From contig NZ_SBIS02000013.1 of the NCBI RefSeq assembly GCF_004765815.2, positions 124,001 through 188,000 on the forward strand: DNA of 64,000 nt, written 5' to 3'. The notes beneath the pieces were generated by a model. The model had not been told where the DNA came from. It searched no databases and worked only from the letters and a program-made list of their open reading frames with translations. Position numbers and translations under genes: made by a program. Positions 27,983 through 37,308 of the stretch are shown one piece after another; positions within the stretch are counted from its first letter, which is position 1; the number at the start of each line of letters is the position of its first letter. The DNA is from Halorussus salinus. Lineage in GTDB: Archaea > Halobacteriota > Halobacteria > Halobacteriales > Haladaptataceae.

Positions 27983-28240
27983 ATGGTCTCGAAATCGACG
28001 CTCAAGGAGGTTATCGAAATCCTCGGTATTTTCTCGATGTTCGCGCTTAGTGTCTTTGTCTACCTTGTGTGGTGGCTTGCCTTCTATCAAGGCGGCCAAG
28101 TTTCACTGCAAATTAACGTCTTTGAGGAGATGTGGTTTGAATACGTTCTCTGGCTCATCGTCACCCCTCTCATCACCCTCTCGATGTACTATTACCTGAA
28201 AGAGGACGGACAATCCCAACCAACTCCTGACCAAGAGTAG
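27983..28240 (+). CDS. Small two-helix membrane protein
   Basis: An 85-residue protein starting MVSKSTLKEVIEILGIFSMF, with two predicted membrane helices (about residues 10-34 and 55-72) and a polar tail. An earlier in-frame ATG at 27881 would add a basic, unstructured 34 residues and is less likely. No family recognised. It is convergent with the large surface-protein gene, with an 80-bp gap. Confidence 0.5.
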   Translation: MVSKSTLKEVIEILGIFSMFALSVFVYLVWWLAFYQGGQVSLQINVFEEMWFEYVLWLIVTPLITLSMYYYLKEDGQSQPTPDQE

Positions 28241-28320
28241 CGCGAGAAGAGACTACCAGCTGACCACCGGAACTCCGAAAGAAGAACGCCGAGTCGAAGG
28301 GGGATTGCTGACTTTCGAGC

Positions 28321-30933
28321 TTAGCTACTGAGGTACATCTGGACCTCGTCGCGGAAGTAGTAGAGTCCACCACCGATGAGGCCGAGGATGAGGAGGACGG
28401 CAATCGAGATGCCGAGAGCACCAATGCCACCGTCGTCATCGTCCTCTTCTTCATCCGGTCCAGCCGAGGTCGTCGTCTCATCGGAATCCGATCCGTCGGA
28501 ATCCGAACCAGCATCGCCTTCCTCGACGACCGTGAGCGTGCCAGCGGAGGCATCGTCAACCGAAACCTCGAACTTGCCCGTCTCACTGGCTTCGTAGTTG
28601 AAGGTCACCGTCTTCGTTTCGCCGCCCTTGACAGTCACGTCTTTCGTCGCAACAACGTCACCATCGACAGTGAGTTCGGCGGTGTAGGTGCCTTCGCCAT
28701 TGCCGTCGTTTGTGAGTTCGGCAGTCACGTCCACCGTCTCACCGACGGTGACTGTCGAGCGACCGAGTTCAGCACTCGAGACGCTAATCGAGGGTTGCTT
28801 CTCGCCGATTGCGAACACCGAGAAGCCAGGTGTCACGGCCTCGAACTTGTACTGGCCGTTTTCTTGCCCGACGAACGTGGTTTCAAGCTCCTGCCACGAG
28901 CCGTCGTGGTAGCGGTACAGCACGACGTTGTTCGGCGTGCTGTACTCGCTCAATTGACTCGACGACAGGCCGAAGCGGAACGTCGCTTCTTCGATGTCAG
29001 CATTCGAGATGAGTTCCTTCTCAACTTGCAAATAGCCCTTCACTGTGACACCGGACGGATCCGACGGCACCGAAGAAGGCCTACTGGAGAAGGAATTGAT
29101 GGCGAACTTGAAGTGCGCGTTTCCGTTCTTCAGCTTCACATTTAGACTCTCGAAGCTGACGCCGCTCACCTGCGTCGCCTGCTTGCTGGGGATGCTAATC
29201 TGAACATTGTCGCCTGCCTGACCGCCTCGGATGTCAGCAACGGCACTACCGTCGGATTGTTGAACTGTCTCAACGGACTGCGGCGGTTCAAGTCCTCCAG
29301 CGCCACCGCCGCCACCGGGGCTACCTGGATTACTGCCACCACCGCCGTCTTTAGCTTTCACAGTAAGGGTGTCGGTTGCGATTTTACCGTTGACTCGGAT
29401 TTCATACGTACCCTTCTTCGGGATTGCACCAGTCAGGTCAACAGTCTTCGTTTCATCGGCATCGAGGTCGACCTTCTCGTCAGTGATTCGGTTCCAGTCG
29501 GTCGAGCCTTCCTTTCGGTACTCTAGCCACACATCTTCGTTAGTGAGCTTCTCGTTTCCGGTATTATGGATTTCGGCGCTGACGGTGAAGGATTTTCCAG
29601 CCTTGGGTTTCTTCGACGGCAACTGGATATTGGAGACACCAATGTACGATTTTTCTAGGTCGAACGTATCCGTCTTGGTCCGGATGTCACCGTCTTCGTT
29701 GACTGCGACGTGAACCCAGCGGTAGGTGTCCGACGACCAGTTCGTCAGCGTCTGAACATTAATCGTGCTGTCTTTTCCAGTGACCGCGGTCACCGATCCG
29801 TCGAGAGTCGGATCGCCCGCTCCCGAGTCATGAATCGCCTCGGTCTCCGGAATTGTTCGGTCCGTATTCTCCTTTACGAAATCCATGAGTGAGGTAACCC
29901 CATATGAGCCCACGTTTCGCCGGGACACGTCCTTGTCAAAGAACGTAGTGCCGTCTTCAACATGGGCGACGCCGTTGACCTCACTAATAGAGTGTTTGAG
30001 CGTCGTGCTTTCAGAGAGTTCGGAAATGGTCGACGGGCTCCCCTCAACGCGTAGTTTAAACATCTGGTCCTCAAAGCCAGTCTCCTCGTCGTAGACAAGG
30101 ACAGCCTGCTGAACGTTGTCCCCATCCATTGAGGATATGTCGTTCATCTTGAACGTTAGAGTGTCACCGCGTGCAGGACTAGACGTTGAGAGTGACGCAC
30201 TCGACGGCTGGTTGTGGACCATAGCACGCTCGACACCCACAATTGTCGGTTCACCGGTCACAGTAAGGTTCTTATCGTCGATTTTCAGCCCTGAGTTGGC
30301 TGGTTCCCCATTTGCGACAAAGAACACGTATTCACCGGACTTCGGCGGCGTGAACGTATAGGTGCCGAGACTATCGGTGTTAATTTCCAGGAGGCTTTTC
30401 TCGTAGAACGTGACATTTCTGTTCAGTTTTTCCTCCGTCGCACGGTCCTGCACATCATCCCGGGAGGTGGTATCGATAACCTCCATAACATCCTCATAGG
30501 AGTTGATGCTCGGATACGTGGTCGTCGGTGAGGGACTGACTCGTGCAGCAACGATGGTCAGTTTTTCGCCTGCAAGGCTACCAGATTTCGAGGTATAATC
30601 CCCGTTGAACTCAACCGTGATTTCTTCCCCGGCTTTGAAGACACCAATCGTATCTTTATTGAGCGAAACACTGTCCGAACTGAAGTCGGAGTTGGGCCGT
30701 TCAATATACCACGCAGCATTGTCGATCTGCGTATCTGCGTTTGACGTATCAGTTCGGAGTGGGAGAATTGATTGCTCCCAAACGGATACATTTCCGGCAG
30801 TCATTGTTTCGTCGTCGGGCACCGTCCAATTGGATGTAGCACCGACCGGCACTGTAAGCGGTGCAAGGACGAGCATCACAACCATTGATAAGGTTATGAA
30901 TTGACTCAATCCTTTGATTGGTTTATTGAACAT
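28321..30933 (-). CDS. Large surface protein with PGF-pre-PGF and CARDB domains
   Basis: An 870-residue secreted protein. Signal peptide residues 1-33 (ITLSMVVMLVLAPLTVPVGA). A large N-terminal beta-rich part with S-layer-like TIVAARVSPS segments spans to about 430. Two CARDB-like Ig domains follow, with a Gly/Pro linker (GGGGSNPGSPGGGGGAGG) and a PGF-pre-PGF domain around 555-715 (VVLYRYHDGSWQELETTF, FEAVTPGFSVFAIGE). An acidic D/E-rich linker leads to a C-terminal membrane helix and a short tail YFRDEVQMYLSS, so it is membrane anchored without a PGF-CTERM. It is probably an S-layer-associated glycoprotein. Confidence 0.75.
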   Translation of the reverse strand: MFNKPIKGLSQFITLSMVVMLVLAPLTVPVGATSNWTVPDDETMTAGNVSVWEQSILPLRTDTSNADTQIDNAAWYIERPNSDFSSDSVSLNKDTIGVFKAGEEITVEFNGDYTSKSGSLAGEKLTIVAARVSPSPTTTYPSINSYEDVMEVIDTTSRDDVQDRATEEKLNRNVTFYEKSLLEINTDSLGTYTFTPPKSGEYVFFVANGEPANSGLKIDDKNLTVTGEPTIVGVERAMVHNQPSSASLSTSSPARGDTLTFKMNDISSMDGDNVQQAVLVYDEETGFEDQMFKLRVEGSPSTISELSESTTLKHSISEVNGVAHVEDGTTFFDKDVSRRNVGSYGVTSLMDFVKENTDRTIPETEAIHDSGAGDPTLDGSVTAVTGKDSTINVQTLTNWSSDTYRWVHVAVNEDGDIRTKTDTFDLEKSYIGVSNIQLPSKKPKAGKSFTVSAEIHNTGNEKLTNEDVWLEYRKEGSTDWNRITDEKVDLDADETKTVDLTGAIPKKGTYEIRVNGKIATDTLTVKAKDGGGGSNPGSPGGGGGAGGLEPPQSVETVQQSDGSAVADIRGGQAGDNVQISIPSKQATQVSGVSFESLNVKLKNGNAHFKFAINSFSSRPSSVPSDPSGVTVKGYLQVEKELISNADIEEATFRFGLSSSQLSEYSTPNNVVLYRYHDGSWQELETTFVGQENGQYKFEAVTPGFSVFAIGEKQPSISVSSAELGRSTVTVGETVDVTAELTNDGNGEGTYTAELTVDGDVVATKDVTVKGGETKTVTFNYEASETGKFEVSVDDASAGTLTVVEEGDAGSDSDGSDSDETTTSAGPDEEEDDDDGGIGALGISIAVLLILGLIGGGLYYFRDEVQMYLSS

Positions 30934-31073
30934 CTATAGTCTTAGTGGATGTCTCAAAACGAACAACAATAAGGTTTTCTCTGTTAGAAAACACCACAAA
31001 ACATCAAACGTTCTTTTCCAGAATTTCCATCACTATTCTTCTTTGCTCTCCAAGAGGCTCATCGCGATAGAAA

Positions 31074-31084
31074 AATATTTATTT
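31074..31084 (+). promoter_or_regulatory. TATA box of the PGF-CTERM gene
   Basis: AATATTTATTT is centred about 34 bp before ATG 31113, giving a short leader. The gap 30934-31112 is a divergent promoter region between two surface-protein genes. Confidence 0.5.
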
Positions 31085-31112
31085 GCGGTTCCTCAGAACG
31101 GATTAACACGCT

Positions 31113-32180
31113 ATGAAACGTCATCTCATTTTTGGAATGCTGATATTAGGACTCTGTCTTAGTAGTGGAAACCCCGCCGCACTCACCGACTCATATACGA
31201 TTTCTGCATCTAGCAGTGTGGACACACCAACGAGGCAGGTGACCGTTGATGGTACCCAACACACAGTGTCAAACATCGCAAAAACAGCCCCCGGGAGAAC
31301 ACTATCCGTCTCGGTCTCTGCCCCAGATGAAACAGACTACACCATTCAACTCCGGAATCGGAAACGCCAGGTCACCACTGATAGAGATGGGACGGGAGAC
31401 AGTCAAGTCACCTTCGACTTCACCGGATACAAACCGGGGTCATACATGCTGCTCCTGTACAAGAATGGTGAGTACAAAGACATACTTCCGGTCGTCGTAA
31501 GTGGCTATGACATCAGTGTCGATGCTCCAAGCACAACCACACCAGAGTCTATAGTCACAGTCGACGTTTCAGCGACAAAGAGTGCAGACGTAGAATCCCC
31601 AAACGCAGTCTATGTCGTCTTCACAACTGGTGAGAAAACAAAAAGAGTCCAAGCAGAAAAAAGAAGCTCAACGTCATATCAGGCATCAATCTCGCTCGAA
31701 AATATTCCAACAGGCGACCACCGACTATATGCCTACGTGCAAGGGAGCAACACGGCATTCAAGGAAGGCAAGAAAGAAATCCTCGGGATTAGTCACAGTA
31801 GTAGCCTGACTGTCCGCAAACAAGGGACAACGACGTCGACCACTAGTGACTCAAACAGTAATACCGGACAAACTGGATCCAGCTCTAAGTCTACAGATAC
31901 GACCACAACCACACGGCCGACAACCACGCAGACAATAGAAAACCTGACCACCACAACGTCTCAGCAGTCACCGACTTCGACCCAAACAACGACCTCCACG
32001 ACCACCACTCAGACATCGACACCAACGAAGAAAACAACTAGTTCCTCACTCATCACGCCAAATAAAACGACGACAAATACGTCCACAACGACGAATTCTC
32101 AAGAAGGAATTCCAGGGTTCGAGATTAGCACGGCAATAATGGCACTGGTGGCGATTGGAATACTTCTTTCCCGCCGATAA
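31113..32180 (+). CDS. Secreted protein with PGF-CTERM sorting signal
   Basis: A 355-residue protein. Residues 1-25 are a signal peptide (LIFGMLILGLCLSSGNPAA). Two or three Ig-like beta domains reach to about residue 235. A Thr/Ser-rich stretch of about 90 residues, a likely O-glycosylated spacer, is followed by GIPGFEISTAIMALVAIGIL and LSRR. The PGF tripeptide, hydrophobic helix and terminal Arg pair form a PGF-CTERM signal, which archaeosortase A exchanges for a lipid anchor. It is divergent from the PGF-pre-PGF protein. Confidence 0.8.
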   Translation: MKRHLIFGMLILGLCLSSGNPAALTDSYTISASSSVDTPTRQVTVDGTQHTVSNIAKTAPGRTLSVSVSAPDETDYTIQLRNRKRQVTTDRDGTGDSQVTFDFTGYKPGSYMLLLYKNGEYKDILPVVVSGYDISVDAPSTTTPESIVTVDVSATKSADVESPNAVYVVFTTGEKTKRVQAEKRSSTSYQASISLENIPTGDHRLYAYVQGSNTAFKEGKKEILGISHSSSLTVRKQGTTTSTTSDSNSNTGQTGSSSKSTDTTTTTRPTTTQTIENLTTTTSQQSPTSTQTTTSTTTTQTSTPTKKTTSSSLITPNKTTTNTSTTTNSQEGIPGFEISTAIMALVAIGILLSRR

Positions 32181-32253
32181 GAATTATCTTTCCTTTATCT
32201 GGAACAAATTCTTGTCTGCAGTCTTGACAGACGCAAATCATCTCTTGAGCCAT
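32125..32253 (-). CDS. Candidate small zinc-binding protein, overlapping antisense
   Basis: A 42-residue frame from ATG 32253 reads MAQEMICVCQDCRQEFVPDKG and stops at 32125, overlapping the 3' end of the PGF-CTERM gene on the opposite strand by 56 bp. The C-V-C-Q-D-C cluster resembles the N-terminus of haloarchaeal zinc proteins, but the C-terminal half has the look of antisense sequence. It may be a remnant or a chance frame. Confidence 0.25.
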   Translation of the reverse strand: MAQEMICVCQDCRQEFVPDKGKIILIGGKEVFQSPPVPLLPC

Positions 32254-32344
32254 ATTTTAGATTTACAGACCTACTACTTGTTGATTATAGCGAGGTGAAT
32301 CAATCGTGAAAGTATGAACTCTTGGGCGTAAGTTCACGACAAGT

Positions 32345-32626
32345 TTATGATTCGATATTGTCTATTTCTTCAACGGTGATTTTGCCGTCTGCGTACACGG
32401 TGACGTGGCAGTCTGCGAGTTCGAATTTAATTAATCCTGAGTCTTGCCGTGAGAAGAGTGTGAGGAGTGCGTCTGGGTCGACTGCCTCGTTCAGTGGTCC
32501 AATTTCTCGCGGAGTTTGGCCAGTTACTGTTGTGAGGGCTGTGACCACCTCCGGGATGAGGTCGTTAGCTCTCTCCACATTTCTTTGATATATTATGTCC
32601 TCCTCGCTTGGGTCGGTTATAGCCAT
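32345..32626 (-). CDS. HalOD1 output-domain protein
   Basis: A 93-residue protein consisting of a single HalOD1-type domain: a helix V-P-E-V-V-T-A-L-like segment (residues 20-33), L-N-E-A-V-D-P-D-A-L-L-T-L-F and the strand pair I-K-F-E-L-A-D-C-H-V-T-V-Y-A-D-G-K-I. This domain is widespread in haloarchaea as a stand-alone or response-regulator output unit with unknown partner. It stands alone with AT-rich flanks. Confidence 0.7.
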   Translation of the reverse strand: MAITDPSEEDIIYQRNVERANDLIPEVVTALTTVTGQTPREIGPLNEAVDPDALLTLFSRQDSGLIKFELADCHVTVYADGKITVEEIDNIES

Positions 32627-32852
32627 CAGTTATCTTCTCCTAGAAATAACCATACAATGATAAATAAAATAGTTTACTATATATCTGATTTCTTCAGCCT
32701 ATATTTTTCTTAGAAGAGAGGCTCCCACCGTTCATCTGAGGAATGTCACAGCGTGCCGTGAACTATCTCGTACAGAGAGTTATCCAGAAATTGATTACCT
32801 TGTCTTACCGCTCTCAAGGCTACTCGCCCCTCGCTCGTTGAGGACGGATAGT

Positions 32853-33935
32853 TCACACTTCATGGATTCGTTCTTTGATTTGAGCAATAGTGATGTCTCT
32901 TTCATCGGCTTTGGCCATTCGCCCGCTCACAAATTCGAGTAAGTTTAGCTCTTGGAGGAGGCGTCGTGCTGTCGATCGATTAATCCGAAGTTCTCGTTGG
33001 ACTTCGAACAATGTGTTCGACTGCTGGATGGCAGTACTGAAGTTCTCAACAGTGACCTGTGAGGGAACGTCAAGTTCGGAAGGGAACTCGACGTCCTTCG
33101 CCGTCGCTGATTCATCGTAATTTGCTTCAGTCGGACTCTCACCCTCGGTTGTGGCCTCTTCTAGGTCAGTTGTTGAATCTGTAGCTGGCTGGTCGACGTT
33201 CACCTCAGCCGGTTTTTCAGCCGAGCTTGACCGTGGATTTCCCCCCTCAGGAGGGCTAGCTTGATCTCGGTCTGCGTTCTGGGAGTCTCGTTCGCTCGAC
33301 TTGCGGGTATCGTCCTCAGTGGTGTTTGGTTCGGTCTTTTTTGCGTTCGGCTGGTGGATGCCGTGATTGATCATGTGGTGGCGGACCGTCTGGGGGGTGA
33401 CATCAACGCCAAGCGCCTCAGTCATCTCGGGAAACGTCTCATGTTCATTGTAGACTTCCCGAAGCCGCTTTGGGTTCCGATGGGGGTCGACTTCTTCATT
33501 GACTTCGGGTGTGCGTTCTTCTTCTCCTTGAGGGTTGGTGGGTTCGGGGGTGTCCTGATTTCGGTTGGCCGTCAGTGCGGGTTCGACGGTGACGTTTTGT
33601 GGGTAGTCTTCAGCAGTAGCTGTAATGCCACCGTCGGTGACCTGTTCTTTTTTTGTGACCTGGGTTTCCGTCTGTGGATTGATTTCGACTGTGAGTGGGA
33701 TTTCGATTTCATTCTCGTCCGCTTCAATCGTTGTGCCGTCTGGGAGCGTAATTGATAGTGAGCCGGTGATGTCTGTCGTTGAGAGTCCGCTGAGTTGGAG
33801 AGGAAGGGTTGCAGTGAGTGTTTTGCCGTCAATGAGGGTTGAGTTGGATTGTTCGACACCGCCGACCGATAGGGAAGTGTTCTCCATGGTCTCGATGAGG
33901 GTTGCGAGATCTCGGAGTGTTTGAGGAGTGGTCAT
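32853..33935 (-). CDS. Protein with beta-rich N-terminus and two helix-turn-helix segments
   Basis: A 360-residue protein of no family known to me. Residues 1-115 form a short helix (LRDLATLIETMENTS) and repeated strands with I-P-L-T-V-E-I. Residues about 152-195 contain a helix-turn-helix (EMTEALGVDVTPQTVRHHMI). A Ser/Glu/Pro-rich linker of about 90 residues follows. Residues 298-360 hold a second HTH (LFEVQRELRINRSTARRLLQEL) and a basic tail. The two HTHs suggest DNA binding at two sites or a bridging role. No operon partner. Confidence 0.5.
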   Translation of the reverse strand: MTTPQTLRDLATLIETMENTSLSVGGVEQSNSTLIDGKTLTATLPLQLSGLSTTDITGSLSITLPDGTTIEADENEIEIPLTVEINPQTETQVTKKEQVTDGGITATAEDYPQNVTVEPALTANRNQDTPEPTNPQGEEERTPEVNEEVDPHRNPKRLREVYNEHETFPEMTEALGVDVTPQTVRHHMINHGIHQPNAKKTEPNTTEDDTRKSSERDSQNADRDQASPPEGGNPRSSSAEKPAEVNVDQPATDSTTDLEEATTEGESPTEANYDESATAKDVEFPSELDVPSQVTVENFSTAIQQSNTLFEVQRELRINRSTARRLLQELNLLEFVSGRMAKADERDITIAQIKERIHEV

Positions 33936-34139
33936 GTTAGTGATCTACGTAGAAACGTTAACTCACGGCCAAAAAACTTATTGTTAAGGTTCAACTAGCT
34001 GTGCTAAGTTATTAAAGAATTGACTGGCTTAGAAATACGTATAGCAACTACATGAAAAATGAAGCTCTCCAGTCTCATTTTCGGTTAACACGTAGAATTC
34101 GGTGAACGCTTCACCTTGTTTGGGAACGGCAACAGCATA

Positions 34140-34593
34140 TTGACATCCTCCGGCTGAAGGCGGAGGAATCCCGAGCGGTGGGATATTAGGGTTTGCAGTC
34201 TCCCTGCTCTCGTGTTGAACGACCCGCTCTCGCGGTCGAATAGGAAGACTCCAGGCTGTGCCAACCAGCCGGTACTCCTATCTCCCGTCGGGGGACTCTG
34301 AGGTATCTTTCGACGGATCACCGTTCGCGTCTGCGTTCATCGTCGTTTCGCACGGTGCACAGAGGTACAGACCGCGCTCCACACGGTTGCCATCACGGAT
34401 CTGTCCGCAATACGAACACGTCTTGCTTGTGTTCTCCTCGTCTACACGGTCAACAAGGAGACCGTGTTTTTCCGCTTTGTATTTAAGTAGGTTCGTAAAC
34501 CGGTCGAACTCCCAGCCGTGGAGTCTCTTATTGCGAACCCAGATCTCAGTGGTTCAAGTGGAAAGCCCACAACTTCAGTCGTGAGAGGTTGAC
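34140..34593 (-). mobile_element. Internally deleted IS1341-like element with TnpB C-terminal fragment
   Basis: The minus-strand right end is the hairpin CCTCCGCC...GGAGG followed by GATGTCAA at 34140-34165. The left-end-like hairpin CCCACAAC-TTCA-GTCGTGAG is at 34566-34585. Between them a minus-strand frame from about 34550 to 34278 reads NKRLHGWEFDRFTNLLKYKAE, C-S-Y-C, C-A-P-C and N-A-D-A-N-G, the TnpB C-terminus with zinc ribbon, and ends in a stop. About 900 bp of tnpB are missing, leaving a MITE-like unit that keeps both ends and the omegaRNA region. Confidence 0.75.
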
Positions 34594-34661
34594 AGTATGG
34601 ACAGCCGGTCGAACCTAAAACTACCCCGTCATTTTATTATTGTGAACAATGTTTACTGATA

Positions 34662-34740
34662 TGCACCGCAAGGTGCAGTACCGAATTTGTCATTCGGTAA
34701 TGGTTCAACTCGTCATCACGCCCACACCGGGCGTGATGAC
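34662..34740. ncRNA. Three tandem perfect hairpins (structured element)
   Basis: Within 79 bp three perfect hairpins follow each other: TGCACC-GCAA-GGTGCA (34662-34677, a GNRA tetraloop), TACCGAAT-TTGTC-ATTCGGTA (34679-34699) and GTCATCACGCCC-ACACC-GGGCGTGATGAC (34712-34740, 12-bp stem). No protein gene covers it. It could be a structured RNA, or the end of an unrecognised insertion element. The flanking gap 34594-34896 holds nothing else recognised. Confidence 0.45.
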
Positions 34741-34896
34741 TCCTTTGCGAAAACAAGGGTTATCATTGCGCGAGAGCGTCTTACTACTAATTGATAAAGT
34801 ACGGTGATCCCGACCTTGACACGTAGAGATTAGTCTTCAGTCAGCCTTAAATCCGAGAAGTCACGGCGCGCCGCCACAATACGTTGAATCTGTTCT

Positions 34897-35761
34897 TCAT
34901 CCCAATTGGGGGTGTTCAGCGCGGAGATAGTCGCCCAGCTCCTCCTCGCTCACTTTGACTCCGTCTGGCGGTGACTGCGTCCCGTTCAACCGCTGTTTAA
35001 GCGCCGTTAGTGCGTTAGTCTGGAGAACGCCAAGAATGGGCAGTGTGCCTAGTAGCCCGCCGACGAACTGCAAGGGATGACGTACTCGTGTGGGATAAAG
35101 AGCGCACGCACGAATGCACGATTATCCGACTGATCAAGCATCGTATCAATTAGGAGGCCTGGATCACCGACGACAATGACGTTCCTGTCCCCAAGTTCCT
35201 CGCTTGTCACAACTGAATACGAGCCAACCGTTTCATTCGAATCAAGTTCCGCATTCTGATTCGTATCGAGATATGCAAACTTGGAGCTGCTAACTAGGAC
35301 TGAGACATTATTGGGGTTGACGGCAGTCCCGTGATTCAGAGTCACCGAAGAAACATTCACGAAGAATGATTGGTTTGTGACATCGTTGGCGACCGGCATC
35401 GCAGGGGAGCGATAGTTGATCTGTTCATCTCGCAGTGGCTGGCCGTCCAAGCGCGCTTCTGTGTCGAGACCAGCGAGGAGACAGTTTGTCTGGTCGGCAT
35501 AATCACCAGCGATGATGAGTGTCCCTCCATTTTGAATGAAAGAGTCGATCCGCTGGCGTTCCTTAGGCGTATATGGTTGGTCCGGTGAGAGAACACCCCA
35601 ATCGTTTCCGTTGGTAGTGTCTGACCGTAAGCGGTCGTCTCCCGTGCAATGGTCGTTGTTGCGCCAGTGGACGTACTTGCCGCAACAAAGAAGGTCACAA
35701 CTGTGAGTACGGTGAATCCGATGAGAAGCCGTTTCGGCGAGAGGAATGACTCAGCCTGCAT
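34897..35761 (-). pseudogene. DUF4350-like protein, broken by two frameshifts
   Basis: From ATG 35761 the frame reads MQAESFLSPKRLLIGFTVLT (membrane segment) to R-E-T-T-A-Y-G-Q near 35618. It continues in another frame with NDWGVLSPDQPYT, GGTLIIAGDYA and LLRD-like DGQPLRDEQINYRSPAMPVA to R-A-L-F-I-P-H-E near 35070, then shifts again to QFVGGLLGTLPILGVLQ and a stop at 34897. Reassembled, it matches the haloarchaeal DUF4350 family. Two frame changes make it a pseudogene unless they are sequencing errors. Confidence 0.75.
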
Positions 35762-36058
35762 CTATATCACCCCTGGTGGAAGGATTGTAAGAATTCGACG
35801 GACGACGATGAGCCCAAAGACAAGCAGCCCAAAGCCAATAATCCACTTGAGACGTCGACGCCACTGTGGGGTAACCGAAAACGGAGCAGTCAACTCCACA
35901 GTAATCAGAAACCCAATCAATGAGAGGACGAAAACGAGTTCAAGGGTAACCGAGCTAAGGAGAGTAAGGACGAAGACCGCGAGGAGCATCCACGCGGTGA
36001 ATCCGTAAACGAATCGGAATCGCCGCTGTGTAGCATATAGGCTACGCAACCGAGCCAT
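35762..36058 (-). CDS. Small three-helix membrane protein
   Basis: A 98-residue protein with three hydrophobic segments (FVYGFTAWMLLAVFVLTLL, LVFVLSLIGFLITVEL, IIGFGLLVFGLIVVRRI). Its stop adjoins the ATG of the DUF4350 pseudogene, a pairing common in haloarchaeal MoxR/DUF58/DUF4350 gene clusters. The other genes of that cluster are absent, so this may be a relic. Confidence 0.5.
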   Translation of the reverse strand: MARLRSLYATQRRFRFVYGFTAWMLLAVFVLTLLSSVTLELVFVLSLIGFLITVELTAPFSVTPQWRRRLKWIIGFGLLVFGLIVVRRILTILPPGVI

Positions 36059-36361
36059 TCATTACAAACATGTCGATCCCCGGTTTGACATATAGACCAT
36101 TATTATTTTATTATATAGTTATTTAATTTTTAATGATATAGATGGAGGCGGTATGGTTGATATCTTTTCATCATTTAAAACTAGTGATTGCCCTATTAGC
36201 CTACCAAGAGTTGCGTTATGAGAGACAGGAATTCGACACACTCAGTCGCAAGCAGACAATGTCGAAAACATACTAACCCCAGTTGTACGTAGCAAAGCAG
36301 CCGAAATAAGAGTCTACTACAGAATCGCTAAGCACAGAGATTCGATAGAGCGGTTAGGGTT
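36059..36361. other. AT-rich intergenic region
   Basis: About 300 bp without a gene. A strongly AT-rich run at 36098-36140 (TTATTATTTTATTATATAG and following) probably contains the promoter of the 36058 gene on the minus strand. Nothing else recognised. Confidence 0.3.
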
Positions 36362-36847
36362 TTAGAGGTTGACTTCTGATTCACCGATGACAGCTGTCTT
36401 GTCGCTCCCCTGAGCGGTCCAGATGATTTTTACGGCTTCACCGTCATCAATCGTGGAAGAGCTTCCATTATAAATTTCAACACGGTCACCTGCACCGAGT
36501 TCACCGGCCCAATTAGTAGTGGTAGTAGCGTAATTGGAAGCACCGTCACTAGTCCAAGCAGTTTCTCCACCAATTTGGACCTTTAGTCGTGCAGAATCAA
36601 TCGCGTCACCACCATCGTGTGTGATGTTTGCGAACTGTTCAGGTCCAGAATCTCCATCTATATCAATGCCGTTCGCGTAATCAAATGACCAAGTCGTAGT
36701 GGGTTGTGCACTTTGCACACGGTCGCCAAGACCTAGAACAAAAGTTCCGATGACAGCTGCTAGAATTACTGTAATTGCAACCATTAAGATAACACCAATA
36801 ACAGGTGAGACCGCGTCGTCATCGGCGAAGAGTTCGTTGAGTTGCAT
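36362..36847 (-). CDS. Type IV adhesion pilin (PilA-like)
   Basis: A 161-residue pilin starting MQLNELFADDDAVSPVIGVIL. The segment VSPVIGVILMVAITVILAAVIG is the hyper-conserved hydrophobic domain of haloarchaeal adhesion pilins. Its body is a beta sandwich with I-T-H-D-G-G-D-A-I-D and ends TAVIGESEVNL. It starts on the stop of the preceding pilin (TAATG overlap), so the two are translated together. A prepilin peptidase and the PilB/PilC machinery must be encoded elsewhere. Confidence 0.85.
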   Translation of the reverse strand: MQLNELFADDDAVSPVIGVILMVAITVILAAVIGTFVLGLGDRVQSAQPTTTWSFDYANGIDIDGDSGPEQFANITHDGGDAIDSARLKVQIGGETAWTSDGASNYATTTTNWAGELGAGDRVEIYNGSSSTIDDGEAVKIIWTAQGSDKTAVIGESEVNL

Positions 36848-37308
36848 TAGAGAGACACCTCAGATTCACCAATGACAGCCGTTTTGTCGCTGCCACTAGC
36901 AGTCCAAATGACCTTAACAGTCTCTCCATCTTCTATGTCACCATCTTCCTCATCGTGAATTTCGACAGTTGCGCCAGCGGTGATTTTCGATCCTGACCAA
37001 GTGTCGGTGCTCACATTCTTCGTCTCACCGTCAGTCCACATTGTATTTCCACCAATTTGGACAGATAGCTGGGACGATTCAACGCCTTCTCCACCGTCGT
37101 GCGTAATGTTTGTGAAGTCTGCGCTTCCATTGTTACCGTACTCAAAGCTAAATTGAGCATTGGGCTGTGCTTGGCTGACTCGGTCACCGAGTCCGAGGAC
37201 GAATGTGCCGATGACGGCGGCCAGAATCACCGTGATCGCCACCATGAGGATGACGCCGATGACGGGGCTGACTGCGCCGTCGTCTTCGAAGAGTGCTTTG
37301 AGGTTCAT
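36847..37308 (-). CDS. Type IV adhesion pilin (PilA-like)
   Basis: A 153-residue pilin starting MNLKALFEDDGAVSPVIGVIL at 37308; the upstream in-frame ATG at 37362 lies inside the structured leader and is unlikely. Same H-domain as its neighbour and an identical C-terminal TAVIGESEV segment, so the two are tandem duplicates that diverged in the middle. First gene of a two-pilin operon. Confidence 0.87.
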   Translation of the reverse strand: MNLKALFEDDGAVSPVIGVILMVAITVILAAVIGTFVLGLGDRVSQAQPNAQFSFEYGNNGSADFTNITHDGGEGVESSQLSVQIGGNTMWTDGETKNVSTDTWSGSKITAGATVEIHDEEDGDIEDGETVKVIWTASGSDKTAVIGESEVSL

